From Amorphochlora amoebiformis (Eukaryota; Cercozoa; Chlorarachniophyceae), in NCBI GenBank assembly GCA_054601695.1, contig BAAHQB010000109.1:124001-188000 (forward strand): a stretch of DNA of 64,000 bases, read 5' to 3'. A program made the translations under genes and the position numbers. The notes beneath the pieces are model-generated. The model was not told where the DNA came from. It did no database searches and worked only from the letters and a program-made list of their open reading frames with translations. This document shows positions 1 through 13,183 of the stretch, in pieces; the first letter of the stretch is position 1; every line of letters starts with the position of its first letter.

Positions 1-86
<86 letters not shown>

Positions 87-145
87 TTTCTATTTAATAT
101 ATGTAAACATATATTATATGTGCACAAACACGCGCGCACGTATTA

Positions 146-213
<68 letters not shown>

Positions 214-225
214 TCAGCGCAGCTG
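1..225. repeat. (TA)n microsatellite at window start
   Basis: Near-perfect TA dinucleotide runs fill 1-82 and about 146-213, separated by a short AT-rich interval with a few CG dinucleotides (about 120-140). Both strands stay open as Ile-Tyr alternation, which is meaningless as protein. Confidence 0.97.
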
Positions 226-573
226 TAGTAGTATTCCGAATTACTGTTATCCGTATGGATAATAACACATAAAAGGGAAATTCTTAGGGTTTTCTTTCCG
301 GAAATATCCAGGAATTTTCCAACTCCTCGAAGAGCCTCTAAGTTTGACATGGCGTGACGTCACGTCGTGTCACGGTATACTATCGGGTACTGTCCGACAT
401 ATATGTTATTAATACATAGTTGTAAGTAGCATAGTTAGATTGGCTTGAGAGATAGTTATCTTTCGACAGAGTTGTGGTAAGTATAAACGAGATCGCTGGA
501 GATCCCGAGATTGCTCGGAGATTACCTTGCAGGTATTACCTGGTAGTACTGAGTAGTACTGGGTACTGTTATA
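213..573 (+). repeat. Dispersed TGACGTCA element, copy 1
   Basis: A non-microsatellite island bounded by TA tracts. It holds the 8-bp palindrome TGACGTCA at 355-362 inside GGCGTGACGTCACG. Downstream, from about 488, is a segment of GAGAT and GGAGAT motifs, then GGTAGTACT-type short inverted motifs up to 570. The same ingredients recur at 6.6-7.25 kb, 23.3-23.7 kb and 60.0-60.26 kb, so this is a dispersed repeat and not a single-copy gene promoter. The left edge (CAGCGCAGCTGTAGTAG from 215) resembles the left edges of the other copies and loosely resembles a pol III A box. A tRNA-derived SINE origin is possible but unproven. Confidence 0.6.
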
Positions 574-594
574 TATATATATATGTATATATAT

Positions 595-654
<60 letters not shown>

Positions 655-755
655 ATGTGTATATACATCTATATAAAAAGTGTAAATCATATACATACAT
701 ACATGCATACCTACTTAATATATATTTATACATGTATATATATATATATACAAAA

Positions 756-808
<53 letters not shown>

Positions 809-828
809 CAAATACATATATCATAAAA

Positions 829-873
<45 letters not shown>

Positions 874-890
874 ATGTATATATATAAATT

Positions 891-960
<70 letters not shown>
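574..960. repeat. (TA)n with an internal (CA)n run
   Basis: TA tracts at 574-650, about 735-760, 788-806, 838-866 and 898-960. A pure (CA)n run lies at about 766-788. The Ile/Tyr/Thr/His open frames here are products of the dinucleotide repeats. Confidence 0.96.
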
Positions 961-961
<1 letters not shown>

Positions 962-1052
962 TATATAAGGTACCGAGGATGATTGAAACTAGAGTCCCAG
1001 GGAGCGATAAAGACGTAAGTATATATATAATATACATACATATATATATATG

Positions 1053-1082
<30 letters not shown>

Positions 1083-1083
<1 letters not shown>

Positions 1084-1286
1084 TGTATAAAGAGCTAAAA
1101 GAAGGTAAAATCGGTCAATTCTCCTGCCCGGTTTGTCATACAAGATTCGTGCAGAAAAGTAGTATGTATCGTCATCTCTATCAACGTCACCCACAACACA
1201 AACCCTCTACCACATGTGACATCTGCAATCGAGTCTTTAAGAGTCTCAGTGGTCTCAAATGTCACAAATGTCGCCCACCGAACTAA
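1083..1286 (+). CDS. C2H2 zinc-finger protein fragment
   Basis: A 67-residue open frame and the only convincing protein-like sequence in the window. Finger 1 has Cys15 and Cys18, Phe22, then His31 and His36 (C-X2-C-X12-H-X4-H). Finger 2 has Cys45 and Cys48, Phe52, Leu58 and His61 with canonical spacing, but the chain continues His-Lys-Cys63 and ends four residues later, so its fourth ligand is out of register or missing. Such fingers normally bind nucleic acid. The Phe-Lys-Ser-X2-Gly-Leu pattern of finger 2 also resembles the N-terminal fingers of some site-specific LINE proteins (R2-type), so a retroelement remnant is an alternative. The frame stays open upstream into a TA tract (to 1050); I chose the Met at 1083 because the residues before it are pure Ile-Tyr. 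It may be an exon: 979-1014 could be a short upstream exon ending at a GTAAGT donor (1015-1020), with an in-phase acceptor AG at 1093-1094. That model is inference. No neighbouring gene supports expression, and the fragment may be a pseudogene. Confidence 0.45.
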
Positions 1287-1337
1287 TCAATACGCGCAAA
1301 CAAGCACTACACTTCTAAAGAGAAAGATCTGCTTCAT

Positions 1338-2342
<1,005 letters not shown>

Positions 2343-2347
<5 letters not shown>

Positions 2348-2665
2348 CTTAGGCATTTTAATAATAACGGATCCCTGAAACTCCCGGATGTCACCGAGAT
2401 ATGGCTGGATATTGGAATAAATATGGGTATATATCGTTTATTAGATATGTAAATGTAATATAGCATATATTTATATTATATTTATATATATTCCGAATGT
2501 CACCGCGATATGCCTGGATAGTGGAATAAATGTGGATATGTATCGTTTATTAGATATGTAATTATGGTGTATGTATTAATATTTATATATATTCCGGATT
2601 TCACCGAGATATGGATGGATATTGGAATAAATATGGGTATATGTTGTTTGATAGATATGTAAATG
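2343..2665 (+). repeat. Three-copy tandem array, TCACCGAGATATGG core
   Basis: Three diverged copies of a roughly 75-bp core with shared motifs TCACCGAGATATGG, ATTGGAATAAATATGGG and TTAGATATGTAA. The cores start near 2382, 2491 and 2592. Inverted copies of the same core lie at about 3146-3190 and 3672-3720. Confidence 0.8.
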
Positions 2666-2716
2666 TATATATGATAATATATATTTATATTATACTTTAT
2701 ATACATATTTATATTT

Positions 2717-2762
<46 letters not shown>

Positions 2763-2785
2763 TTTATATATGTTTATGTATGTGT

Positions 2786-2820
<35 letters not shown>

Positions 2821-2846
2821 CATTTGTAGCACACGTACATATATAG

Positions 2847-2886
<40 letters not shown>

Positions 2887-3010
2887 ATATACATTTATTT
2901 ATTTGCATATGTATATACATAGATAAATACACACACATATATATATGTATATACGTATATGTATACACACAATATATCTATGTCTATGTGTATGTGTATA
3001 CATACATATA

Positions 3011-3052
<42 letters not shown>

Positions 3053-3062
3053 TATATATACT

Positions 3063-3117
<55 letters not shown>

Positions 3118-3145
3118 GTATAAAGCATGTATATTATCGGTTTAT
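2666..3145. repeat. (TA)n/(CA)n microsatellite block
   Basis: TA tracts with GTATATAC-type interruptions and a (CA)n run at about 3063-3085. Nothing else is visible. Confidence 0.95.
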
Positions 3146-3205
3146 TCCCATATTCACTCCAATATGAAGCCATATCTCGGTGACCCTGACCCTATATATA
3201 TATAT

Positions 3206-3282
<77 letters not shown>

Positions 3283-3317
3283 GAATATCGATATATACAC
3301 ATATATACTTCAATATC

Positions 3318-3361
<44 letters not shown>

Positions 3362-3398
3362 TCGAATATTGATATATACCCATATGTACTTCAATATC

Positions 3399-3431
<33 letters not shown>

Positions 3432-3493
3432 TATATATACATATATCGAATATCGATATATGCTCATATGTACTTCAATATCGATATATATAT

Positions 3494-3553
<60 letters not shown>

Positions 3554-3597
3554 TCGAATATCGATATATACTCATATGTACTTCAATATCGATATAT

Positions 3598-3647
<50 letters not shown>

Positions 3648-3727
3648 TCGAATATCGATATATACACATATATGTTTCAATATCGAGCCATATCTCGTTG
3701 ACACCCGGAAGCTTCGCCTGGAACCTT
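3146..3727. repeat. Tandem array bracketed by inverted cores
   Basis: Five copies of a core holding TCGAATATCGATATATAC and TACTTCAATATCGA start at 3281, 3362, 3446, 3554 and 3648, separated by variable TA tracts (spacings 81, 84, 108 and 94 bp). On each side (about 3146-3190 and 3672-3720) lies a reverse-strand copy of the 2343-2665 core, recognisable by CCATATCTCG followed by GTGAC or TTGACAC. Confidence 0.75.
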
Positions 3728-3729
3728 TA

Positions 3730-4027
<298 letters not shown>

Positions 4028-4166
4028 GCTTCTCCCTCGCTCGATAGCTCTCTCCCTCTCTCTCCCTCTCTCTCTCCCTCTCTCTCCCTCTCTCTCTCCC
4101 TCTCTCTCTCCCTCTCTCTCCCTCCCTCTCTCCCTCTCTCTGCCTCTGTCTCCCTCTCTCTCTCCC

Positions 4167-4265
<99 letters not shown>

Positions 4266-4990
4266 TCTCTCTCTCTCTCCCTCTCTCTCTCTCCCTCTCT
4301 CTCTCTCCCTCTCTCTCTCCCTCTCCCTCTCTCTCCCTCTCCCTCTCTCTCCCTCTCTCTCTCTCTCTCCCTCTCCCTCTCTCTGCCTCTCTCTCTCTCT
4401 CTCCCCCTCTCTCTCTCTCCCTCTCTCTCTCTCCCTCTCTCTCCCTCCCTCTCCCTCTCTCTCTCACTCCTCTCTCTCCCTCTCTCTCCCTCTCTGTCCC
4501 TCTCTTTCCCTCTCCCTCCCTCCCTCTCTCCCTCTCTCTCCCTCTCTGTCCCTCTCTTTCCCTCTCCCTCCCTCCCTCTCTCCTCCTCCTCTCTCCCTCC
4601 CTCCCTCTCTCCCTCCCTCCCTCTCTCCCTCCCTCCCTCTCTCCCTCCCTCTCTCTCTCCCTCTCCCTCCCTCTCCCTCTCTCTCCCTCTCTCTCTCTCT
4701 CTCCCTCTCTCTCTCCCCCTCTCTCTCCCCTCTCTCTCTCTCTCTCTCTCTCTCCCTCCCTCTCCCTCTCTCTCTCCCTCTCCCTCTCTCTCCCTCTCTC
4801 TCCCTCTCTCTCCCTCTCTCTCTCTCTCCCTCTCTCTCTCCCTCTCTCTCTCCCTCTCTCTCTCCCTCTCTCTCTCCCTCTCTCTCCCTCTCTCTCTCCC
4901 TCTCTCTCTCCCTCTCTCTCTCTCTCTCTCCCTCTCTCTCTCTCTCTCCCTCTCTTTCCCTCTCTCTCTCTCTCTCACTCTCTCTTTCTA
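4028..4990. repeat. Polypyrimidine (CT/CCT)n tract
   Basis: About 960 bp with almost only C and T on the plus strand, mixing CTCTCT, CCCTCT and CCTCCCTC units. The minus strand reads as Glu-Arg-Gly low-complexity frames, which are repeat products. A strand asymmetry this long can adopt triplex (H-DNA) structure; that is general knowledge and has not been shown here. Confidence 0.97.
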
Positions 4991-5091
4991 TCTATATCCT
5001 GAGAAATAATAATAAAAAAACTCCAGGATTCGAGCCCATTTTGGATAAATTTGCACATCATGTGTCTCGAGTACGGAATCTAACTCTAACC

Positions 5092-5100
<9 letters not shown>
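4991..5100. other. Single-copy segment ending in a telomere-like vestige
   Basis: Non-repetitive sequence ending in CTAACTCTAACCCTAA (about 5081-5096). GGATTCGAGCCC near 5025 resembles a reverse-strand tRNA T-arm, but no matching A box or cloverleaf follows. Confidence 0.5.
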
Positions 5101-5142
<42 letters not shown>

Positions 5143-5143
5143 T

Positions 5144-5190
<47 letters not shown>

Positions 5191-5244
5191 GATAGTTTAT
5201 GTATATACATATATACATACATGTATATATATATATATATATAC

Positions 5245-5279
<35 letters not shown>

Positions 5280-5421
5280 AGCCCGAACCCGGATATTAGG
5301 GTTAAGTTTGGCCTGAATCTAAGCCTACCTGGGGCTTACTTATGCAAAAATACGTACAAAAGTGTTTTTTTTTTGTATGTCCATTTAGATATATGGATGT
5401 ATATATATATATATGTGTATG

Positions 5422-5472
<51 letters not shown>

Positions 5473-5633
5473 GTATATAGAGGTCTATGGCGGATCGTCT
5501 AGCTGACTACGGGTGAGTTTGTCAAACTGCATATTTTTTACACATACAAACGTATATATACATACATACACTGTGTATATATATATAAAAATAAATTTTA
5601 CATATATATATATATATAAATTATTAATAAATA

Positions 5634-5682
<49 letters not shown>

Positions 5683-5707
5683 CATATATATATTATACAT
5701 ACACACG

Positions 5708-5738
<31 letters not shown>

Positions 5739-5780
5739 GTATGTGTATATATGTATGTATGTATGTATGTGTATATGTAT

Positions 5781-5839
<59 letters not shown>

Positions 5840-5869
5840 GTTTACGGCTTCCAGGAGTTCGCGACCCAA
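5096..5869. repeat. TA tracts with small single-copy islands
   Basis: TA tracts at 5096-5278, 5400-5468, 5640-5680 and 5785-5836. Islands at 5280-5380 (with one TTAGGGTTAAG vestige near 5298), 5483-5530 and 5837-5869 hold no recognisable gene. Confidence 0.9.
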
Positions 5870-5907
5870 GCAGAGGGATGTTGTTTCCAATGTATGTATA
5901 TTATATC

Positions 5908-5949
<42 letters not shown>

Positions 5950-6013
5950 CATATATATATATATATGTATATATATATGCAGAGGTTGTTTCCAATGTAT
6001 GTATATTATATCT

Positions 6014-6066
<53 letters not shown>

Positions 6067-6098
6067 GAGGTTGTTTCCAATGTATGTATATTATATCT

Positions 6099-6155
<57 letters not shown>

Positions 6156-6187
6156 GAGGTTGTTTCCAATGTATGTATATTATATCT

Positions 6188-6250
<63 letters not shown>

Positions 6251-6298
6251 GAGGTTGTTTCCAATGTATGTATATTATATCTACACACATATATATAT

Positions 6299-6353
<55 letters not shown>

Positions 6354-6385
6354 GAGGTTGTTTCCAATGTATGTATATTATATCT

Positions 6386-6417
<32 letters not shown>

Positions 6418-6458
6418 GTGCAGAGGGATGTTGTTTCCAATGTATGTATATTATATCT

Positions 6459-6465
<7 letters not shown>
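5870..6465 (+). repeat. Seven-copy tandem array, TTGTTTCCAATGTATG core
   Basis: Cores beginning GCAGAGG start at 5870, 5979, 6064, 6153, 6248, 6351 and 6420. Each contains TTGTTTCCAATGTATGTA and TTATATCTACA, then variable (CA)n and (TA)n. Only the first and last copies carry the longer GCAGAGGGATG form. The long Tyr/Ile/Thr/His open frames across this interval are repeat products. Confidence 0.93.
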
Positions 6466-6501
<36 letters not shown>

Positions 6502-6577
6502 TACATATATATATATATATGTATCTATATACATACATACAGACATACATACATATATATATATATATATACATAAA

Positions 6578-6607
<30 letters not shown>
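6466..6607. repeat. (TA)n microsatellite
   Basis: TA tract with ATACATAC interruptions; no other content. Confidence 0.93.
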
Positions 6608-6608
<1 letters not shown>

Positions 6609-6786
6609 GTTATCGCAGCAGTATGGTATGTTATATCAGTGTCAATGACTGATTTTTGTTGAGACCTGTTCGAGTTATTGACTTGTATTAGAATCAACTT
6701 GTACAAACTGGGAATGTGTGCTCAGGGTACTAGAACTTCTGCGAAGGTTACAGAAAGTGACTTAGCGTGACGTCACGTTCTGTCAT

Positions 6787-6831
<45 letters not shown>

Positions 6832-7093
6832 GTTCGAGTTATTGACTTGTATTAGAATCAACTTGGAACAAACTGGGAATGTGTGCTCAGGGTACTAGAA
6901 CTTCTGCGAAGGTTACAGAGAGTGACTTAGCGTGACGTCACGTTCTGTCATGGATATATATATATATACATATATTTATTGACTTGTATTAGAATCAACT
7001 TGCACAAACTGGGAATGTGTGCTCAGGGTACTAGAAGTTCTGCGAAGGTTACAGAGCGTGACTTGGCGTGACGTCACGTTTCATGGATATATA
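6608..7093 (+). repeat. Dispersed TGACGTCA element, triplicated
   Basis: A core of about 110 bp occurs three times with TA tracts between. Shared motifs are ATTGACTTGTATTAGAATC, CTGGGAATGTGTGCTCAGG, TCTGCGAAGGTTACAGA and GCGTGACGTCACGTT. The ATTGACTTG starts are 6677, 6841 and 6978. TGACGTCA palindromes lie at 6768-6775, 6933-6940 and 7069-7076. The left end (TTGTTATCGCAGCAGTATGG from 6608) matches the left ends of the copies at 23.3 kb and 59.97 kb. Confidence 0.8.
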
Positions 7094-7110
7094 TATATAT
7101 ATATATATGG

Positions 7111-7250
7111 AGGCCCGGTACTACCGGGCACTACCCGGTACTACGGGCAGTGTAATCTCCGAGCAATCTCCGGGATCTCCAGCGATCTCCATCTATCTTT
7201 AGTATACGTACGGCTTTACTTCAACACGCTATCGATATCTAATCTTTGAA
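7111..7250 (-). repeat. Dispersed TGACGTCA element, GGTACTACC segment
   Basis: Contains GGTACTACCGGG and ACTACCCGGTACTAC, short nested inverted repeats, followed by AATCTCCGAGCAATCTCC and GATCTCCAGCGATCTCC. The CTCC part is the reverse complement of the GAGAT/GGAGAT segment in copy 1 (488-525). It lies just right of the triplicated TGACGTCA cores. Confidence 0.65.
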
Positions 7251-7326
7251 CCGCACATACATATGCTATCTATGTGTTGCCTTAACTATATATATAATAT
7301 ATGTATTTACATATATACTTATATAT

Positions 7327-7364
<38 letters not shown>

Positions 7365-7427
7365 TTATATATATTTATATATGTATATATAAATGTATAT
7401 AGTGCAGTGGGGAATAAAGAAAATAAT
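7251..7427. repeat. TA-rich spacer
   Basis: TA tract from about 7310 to 7362 with AT-rich flanks and no coding signal. Confidence 0.85.
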
Positions 7428-7481
7428 ATGGCGGAGTTTCATGTGTCAGCTGTAGATGGCTGTAGCTCTCTTAACAAACAG
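7428..7481 (+). other. Possible first coding exon (tentative)
   Basis: An 18-codon open segment begins ATGGCGGAG and ends in CAG, directly followed by GTAAAT, a reasonable splice donor in phase 0. It reads Met-Ala-Glu-Phe-His and so on, and contrasts with its TA surroundings in base composition. There is no identifiable second exon, polyadenylation signal or family match, so a chance open frame is the main alternative. Confidence 0.15.
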
Positions 7482-7489
7482 GTAAATAT

Positions 7490-7543
7490 ATACATATATA
7501 GATGCATATATATTATATATATATATATATAAATATATATATG

Positions 7544-7576
<33 letters not shown>

Positions 7577-7759
7577 GTACATATATATATATATATATGT
7601 GTATTATAGTTAAATATTTATATATTTATATATATTTTTATAATTCATCATGTACTATGTACAATGACATGTGTTGTATTTCTCATGTGTATTATATATA
7701 TTACCTAATTTTGAATATGTTGCACACATATATATATATATATATATATACAAACATAC

Positions 7760-7797
<38 letters not shown>

Positions 7798-7889
7798 TAT
7801 ATGTGTATATAGATATATGTACATATATTTACATATATCCATCTTATAGATATATAAATAGATATATTAATATGCATATATATATATAC

Positions 7890-7940
<51 letters not shown>
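7490..7940. repeat. (TA)n microsatellite block
   Basis: TA tracts with one AT-rich single-copy stretch (about 7630-7725). No gene is visible. Confidence 0.93.
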
Positions 7941-8334
<394 letters not shown>

Positions 8335-8384
<50 letters not shown>

Positions 8385-8483
8385 TAAATGTATATATTTA
8401 CATATATATATATATATATATATATATGGATACATTTATACAGATATATATCTAAATATAAATCTCTATATGTTTGTATATCA

Positions 8484-8534
<51 letters not shown>

Positions 8535-8596
8535 ATGCAATCAGGATCATGGGCCTCCAGAGGATGCGGCAATACGAGGCAGCTTCGTAGAGTTAT
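8335..8596. repeat. TA tracts and a 55-bp single-copy segment
   Basis: TA tracts to about 8530, then non-repetitive sequence (8537-8596) leading into the telomere-type block. Confidence 0.85.
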
Positions 8597-9031
8597 CCCT
8601 AACCCTAACCCTAACCCTAACCCTAACCCTAACCCTAACCCTAACCCTAACCCCAGCCCGTTTCAGAACCCCAACCCTAACCCTAACATCAACCCTAACC
8701 TCTTACAAAGACTCTTAAGTCTAACGTTGATTCACAGACAAACCCTAAAGTTAACCTAAATATTAACCCTAACCCTAACCCTAACCCTAATCCTAACCCT
8801 AACATCTAGCCCTAACCCTAACCATACCCTTCACCTTAACCCTAATCTAACCCTAAACTTGACCCTAATAAGGGTTAGGGTTAAGACTAAATATAGAATT
8901 AGGTTAAGGTTAGGGTTAGGGTTAGAGAAGAGTGGGCTTAGGATTAGGGTTAGGGTTAGGGTTAGGGTTCTCCTAATCCTAAATCTAGTCTTAAGCTAAT
9001 AGTAACGCTAAGGCTTAATGTTAACATTAGG
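8597..9031. repeat. Interstitial telomere-type block with strand switch
   Basis: CCCTAA repeats, perfect then degenerate, run to about 8868. The strand then switches to TTAGGG (8870-8970), and a degenerate tail runs to 9031. The Asn-Pro and Leu-Thr open frames are hexamer products. Confidence 0.95.
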
Positions 9032-9034
9032 TAC

Positions 9035-9133
9035 CGACCATAACATTAGAGGTCGTGTTGGGAACATGGCTTCAAGGACACTCGGTTGTATTGATGTATG
9101 TATGAGTGTTATATGTAGGGATGTGTTTGTATG

Positions 9134-9177
<44 letters not shown>

Positions 9178-9259
9178 TAGTTTGGAACATAGCTTGAAGG
9201 ACACTCGGTTGTATTGATGTATGTATGAGCATTATACGTATGGATGTGTTTGTATGGGT

Positions 9260-9333
<74 letters not shown>

Positions 9334-9427
9334 TAGTTGGGAACATGGCTTCAAGGACACTCGGTTGTATTGATGTATGTATGAGTATTATATGTATGGA
9401 TGTCTTTGTATGGGTTGTATATATGTG

Positions 9428-9471
<44 letters not shown>

Positions 9472-9595
9472 ATATATACATATATATGCATAGTTGGGAA
9501 TATGGCTTGAAGGACACTCGGTTGTATTGATGTATATATGAGTGTTATATGTATGGATGTTTTAATGAGTGGTATATGTACGCGGATGTATACAC

Positions 9596-9597
<2 letters not shown>
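9035..9597. repeat. Four-copy tandem array, GGACACTCGG core
   Basis: Copies start near 9055, 9175, 9331 and 9488 and share GCATAGTTGGGAAC, AAGGACACTCGGTTGTATTG and ATGGATGTGTTTGTATGGGT. The last two spacings are 156 and 157 bp. Both strands stay open through the core, so the 169-residue minus-strand frame is a repeat product. Confidence 0.92.
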
Positions 9598-10418
<821 letters not shown>

Positions 10419-10450
10419 TTAAGAACATTAAGCGACTACTATTAGAGGTC

Positions 10451-10500
<50 letters not shown>

Positions 10501-10527
10501 AAGAACATTAAACGACTACTATTAGAG

Positions 10528-10590
<63 letters not shown>

Positions 10591-10618
10591 GAACCTCTTA
10601 AACGACTACTAATAGAGG

Positions 10619-10620
<2 letters not shown>
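10419..10620 (+). repeat. Three-copy array, CGACTACTATTAGAGGTC core
   Basis: Copies at 10419-10450, 10499-10530 and 10587-10620 begin TTAAGAAC and end AGAGGTC, with pure TA spacers. Confidence 0.9.
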
Positions 10621-10673
<53 letters not shown>

Positions 10674-10696
10674 ATGATCACAAAAATATATGTATG

Positions 10697-10727
<31 letters not shown>

Positions 10728-10799
10728 TTGTATATATATATATATATACATATACTTATTTATTTATTTATTTGTATATTTCTCCATATATCTATAATG

Positions 10800-10833
<34 letters not shown>
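10621..10833. repeat. (TA)n/(CA)n block
   Basis: TA tracts, a (CA)n run at about 10697-10710 and a short (TTTA)n run near 10758-10772. Confidence 0.92.
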
Positions 10834-10839
<6 letters not shown>

Positions 10840-10924
10840 ATTTTCTTTACATATGCGTAAATCCATTGGTTTCTTCTCCGAAATGCGTGACATTGACGAG
10901 TAACACTATATACATATATATATG

Positions 10925-10965
<41 letters not shown>

Positions 10966-10986
10966 ATGTATATGTTTATATATTAC

Positions 10987-11019
<33 letters not shown>

Positions 11020-11252
11020 TATATAGTATTGTCTTTACATATGCATAAATCCATAGGTTCCATCTCCGAAATGCGTGACATTGACGAGTGACGCAGCAAC
11101 ATGTCACCAGATCATCGCACAATTAGACAAAATGGTACACGTGTATCACATATCTACATATCTACATATCTACATATCTACGTATCTACATATCTACATA
11201 TGCATATATAACATGCAACATTGGACAAAATGGTAACGTGTATTCCATATCT

Positions 11253-11256
<4 letters not shown>
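10834..11256 (+). repeat. Two-copy array plus an ATCTACAT octamer repeat
   Basis: Cores at 10834-10903 and 11025-11093 share TCTCCGAAATGCGTGACATT and GACGAGT. A second duplicated motif, GACAAAATGGTA with CGTGTAT, lies at about 11127 and 11224. Between those, 11149-11200 is an (ATCTACAT)n octamer repeat. Confidence 0.85.
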
Positions 11257-11286
<30 letters not shown>

Positions 11287-11317
11287 CCATCTATATGTAT
11301 ATATATATATTATACAC

Positions 11318-11366
<49 letters not shown>

Positions 11367-11421
11367 TATATATAATATATATATATGCGGTTGCAAACAT
11401 ATGTATATTTATTTATATATG

Positions 11422-11471
<50 letters not shown>

Positions 11472-11676
11472 TATATTGTACATATAGACACAAATTATAT
11501 ATATATATATATATAGTGAGTAGCTGTAGTGGTGTAAAGTCTGCCATATGACTTTGCTTTGACAGTTAAATACATACATATATATATATATATATGTATG
11601 TATGTATATATATATTATATATGTATATGTGTATATATATACATATATATGTGTATATGTGTATATATATATTTAT

Positions 11677-11727
<51 letters not shown>

Positions 11728-11743
11728 CATATATATATATGTA
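11257..11743. repeat. (TA)n/(CA)n block
   Basis: TA and CA tracts with a single-copy segment at about 11515-11570. Nothing coding is visible. Confidence 0.92.
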
Positions 11744-11816
11744 CAATATATAGGGATTCGAAGCTGAAGACGCCATTAGGGAAGACGGAGAGACCTTTGT
11801 AGGGTAATATATGGAT

Positions 11817-11897
<81 letters not shown>

Positions 11898-12008
11898 TGT
11901 ATATATATATAGATATGTATATGTATATATATATATAATATATAGGGATTCGAAGCTGAAGATGCCATTAGGGAAGACGGAGAAACCTTTGTAGGGTAAT
12001 ATATGGAT

Positions 12009-12018
<10 letters not shown>
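11744..12018 (+). repeat. Two-copy array, GGGATTCGAAGCTGAAGA core
   Basis: Near-identical cores at about 11750-11822 and 11943-12015 share GGGATTCGAAGCTGAAGA, CCATTAGGGAAGACGGAGA and CCTTTGTAGGGTAATATATGG, with 193-bp spacing. Three substitutions or fewer are visible between the cores. Confidence 0.9.
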
Positions 12019-12048
<30 letters not shown>

Positions 12049-12534
12049 GTACATTTACATATACGTATATATGTGCACATGCGGGTATATCAATTTCTGA
12101 TATTGAAATGACATGCACACAAATATTATACATGTACATACACATATATACGCACACATATACATATATATATATAATATAATATATAATATAATATATA
12201 TATATATATATTACATATGTAAATATATTTATAATATATTAGTTTGAAAAGAGGTTTGATAAGCTGCGAGGATATCCCTTTCGAGTCATGGAATACGGTA
12301 TACAGGCATATACATACATATAGATATATATACATACACATATGTATATACTGCACAAATACATATTATGAATACAACATATATATATACATACATACAC
12401 ACATATATACACATTCACAAGTATGCAAATATATATACACATATACACACACACATGTATACATACACACACACACACATATACATATATATATTCATAT
12501 ATATATATATATATGCATATAAATATATATATAT

Positions 12535-12587
<53 letters not shown>

Positions 12588-12790
12588 GTGTGTTAACATA
12601 GGTATATATATATATATATTTATGTATTTACATATATATATATAATATATATATACATATATATATATGTATGTATATATATAAATGTATTAAAAATTTA
12701 AATACGCACACACACACAATATATATATATATATATATATACATATACATTTATATATATATATATATAGATATGTTACATTCATACATA
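12019..12790. repeat. TA/CA/TG microsatellites
   Basis: Mixed TA, CACACA and ATACAT runs. A single-copy segment at 12241-12300 (with AAGAGGTTTGATAAGC) has no recognised feature. Confidence 0.9.
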
Positions 12791-12946
12791 TTATATGAAT
12801 GCTTAGAGCGTATAAATACATACATCTTGGGGGAGAGAGTAGATTTATATATATATATGTATGTATATATATATATATATATATTAGAGCTTAAAGCGTA
12901 TAAAAAATACATACATCTTGGGAGAGAGTGTAGATTTATATACACT

Positions 12947-12993
<47 letters not shown>

Positions 12994-13045
12994 TAATGCT
13001 TAGAACGATAAATACATCCATCTTGCGAGAGAATACAACTCAATT
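12791..13045 (+). repeat. Three-copy array, ATACATCTTGG core
   Basis: Copies near 12793-12850, 12883-12940 and 12992-13040 share GCTTAGAGCGTATAAATAC-like and CATCTTGGGAGAGAG-like motifs, with TA spacers. Confidence 0.85.
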
Positions 13046-13054
13046 ACATATTAT

Positions 13055-13088
<34 letters not shown>

Positions 13089-13183
13089 TTGGAAATCCGT
13101 ACATATAGATATTACATGCTGCACATCTGTACACATACACAGCATGTATATGTATACACACCCAAGTCATCACAGTAAACCAG
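13046..13183. other. Transition from TA tract to low-repeat island
   Basis: A TA tract to about 13088, then non-repetitive sequence without recognised motifs. Confidence 0.7.

Noticed and set aside
5018-5036. Reverse-strand tRNA T-arm-like sequence
   Set aside because: No A box, acceptor pairing or anticodon arm could be found at suitable distance.
5513-6662. Long open frames of Ile, Tyr, Thr and His residues (up to 363 codons), here and across the window
   Set aside because: TA, CA and TG dinucleotide repeats rarely contain stops and give IYIY, THTH or VCVC in any frame. They are not genes.
9008-9517. 169-codon minus-strand frame with a repeated [15 protein letters not shown] peptide
   Set aside because: Both strands are open through each core copy, and the frame alternates with Ile-Tyr stretches set by TA length. 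It is explained by the four-copy array.
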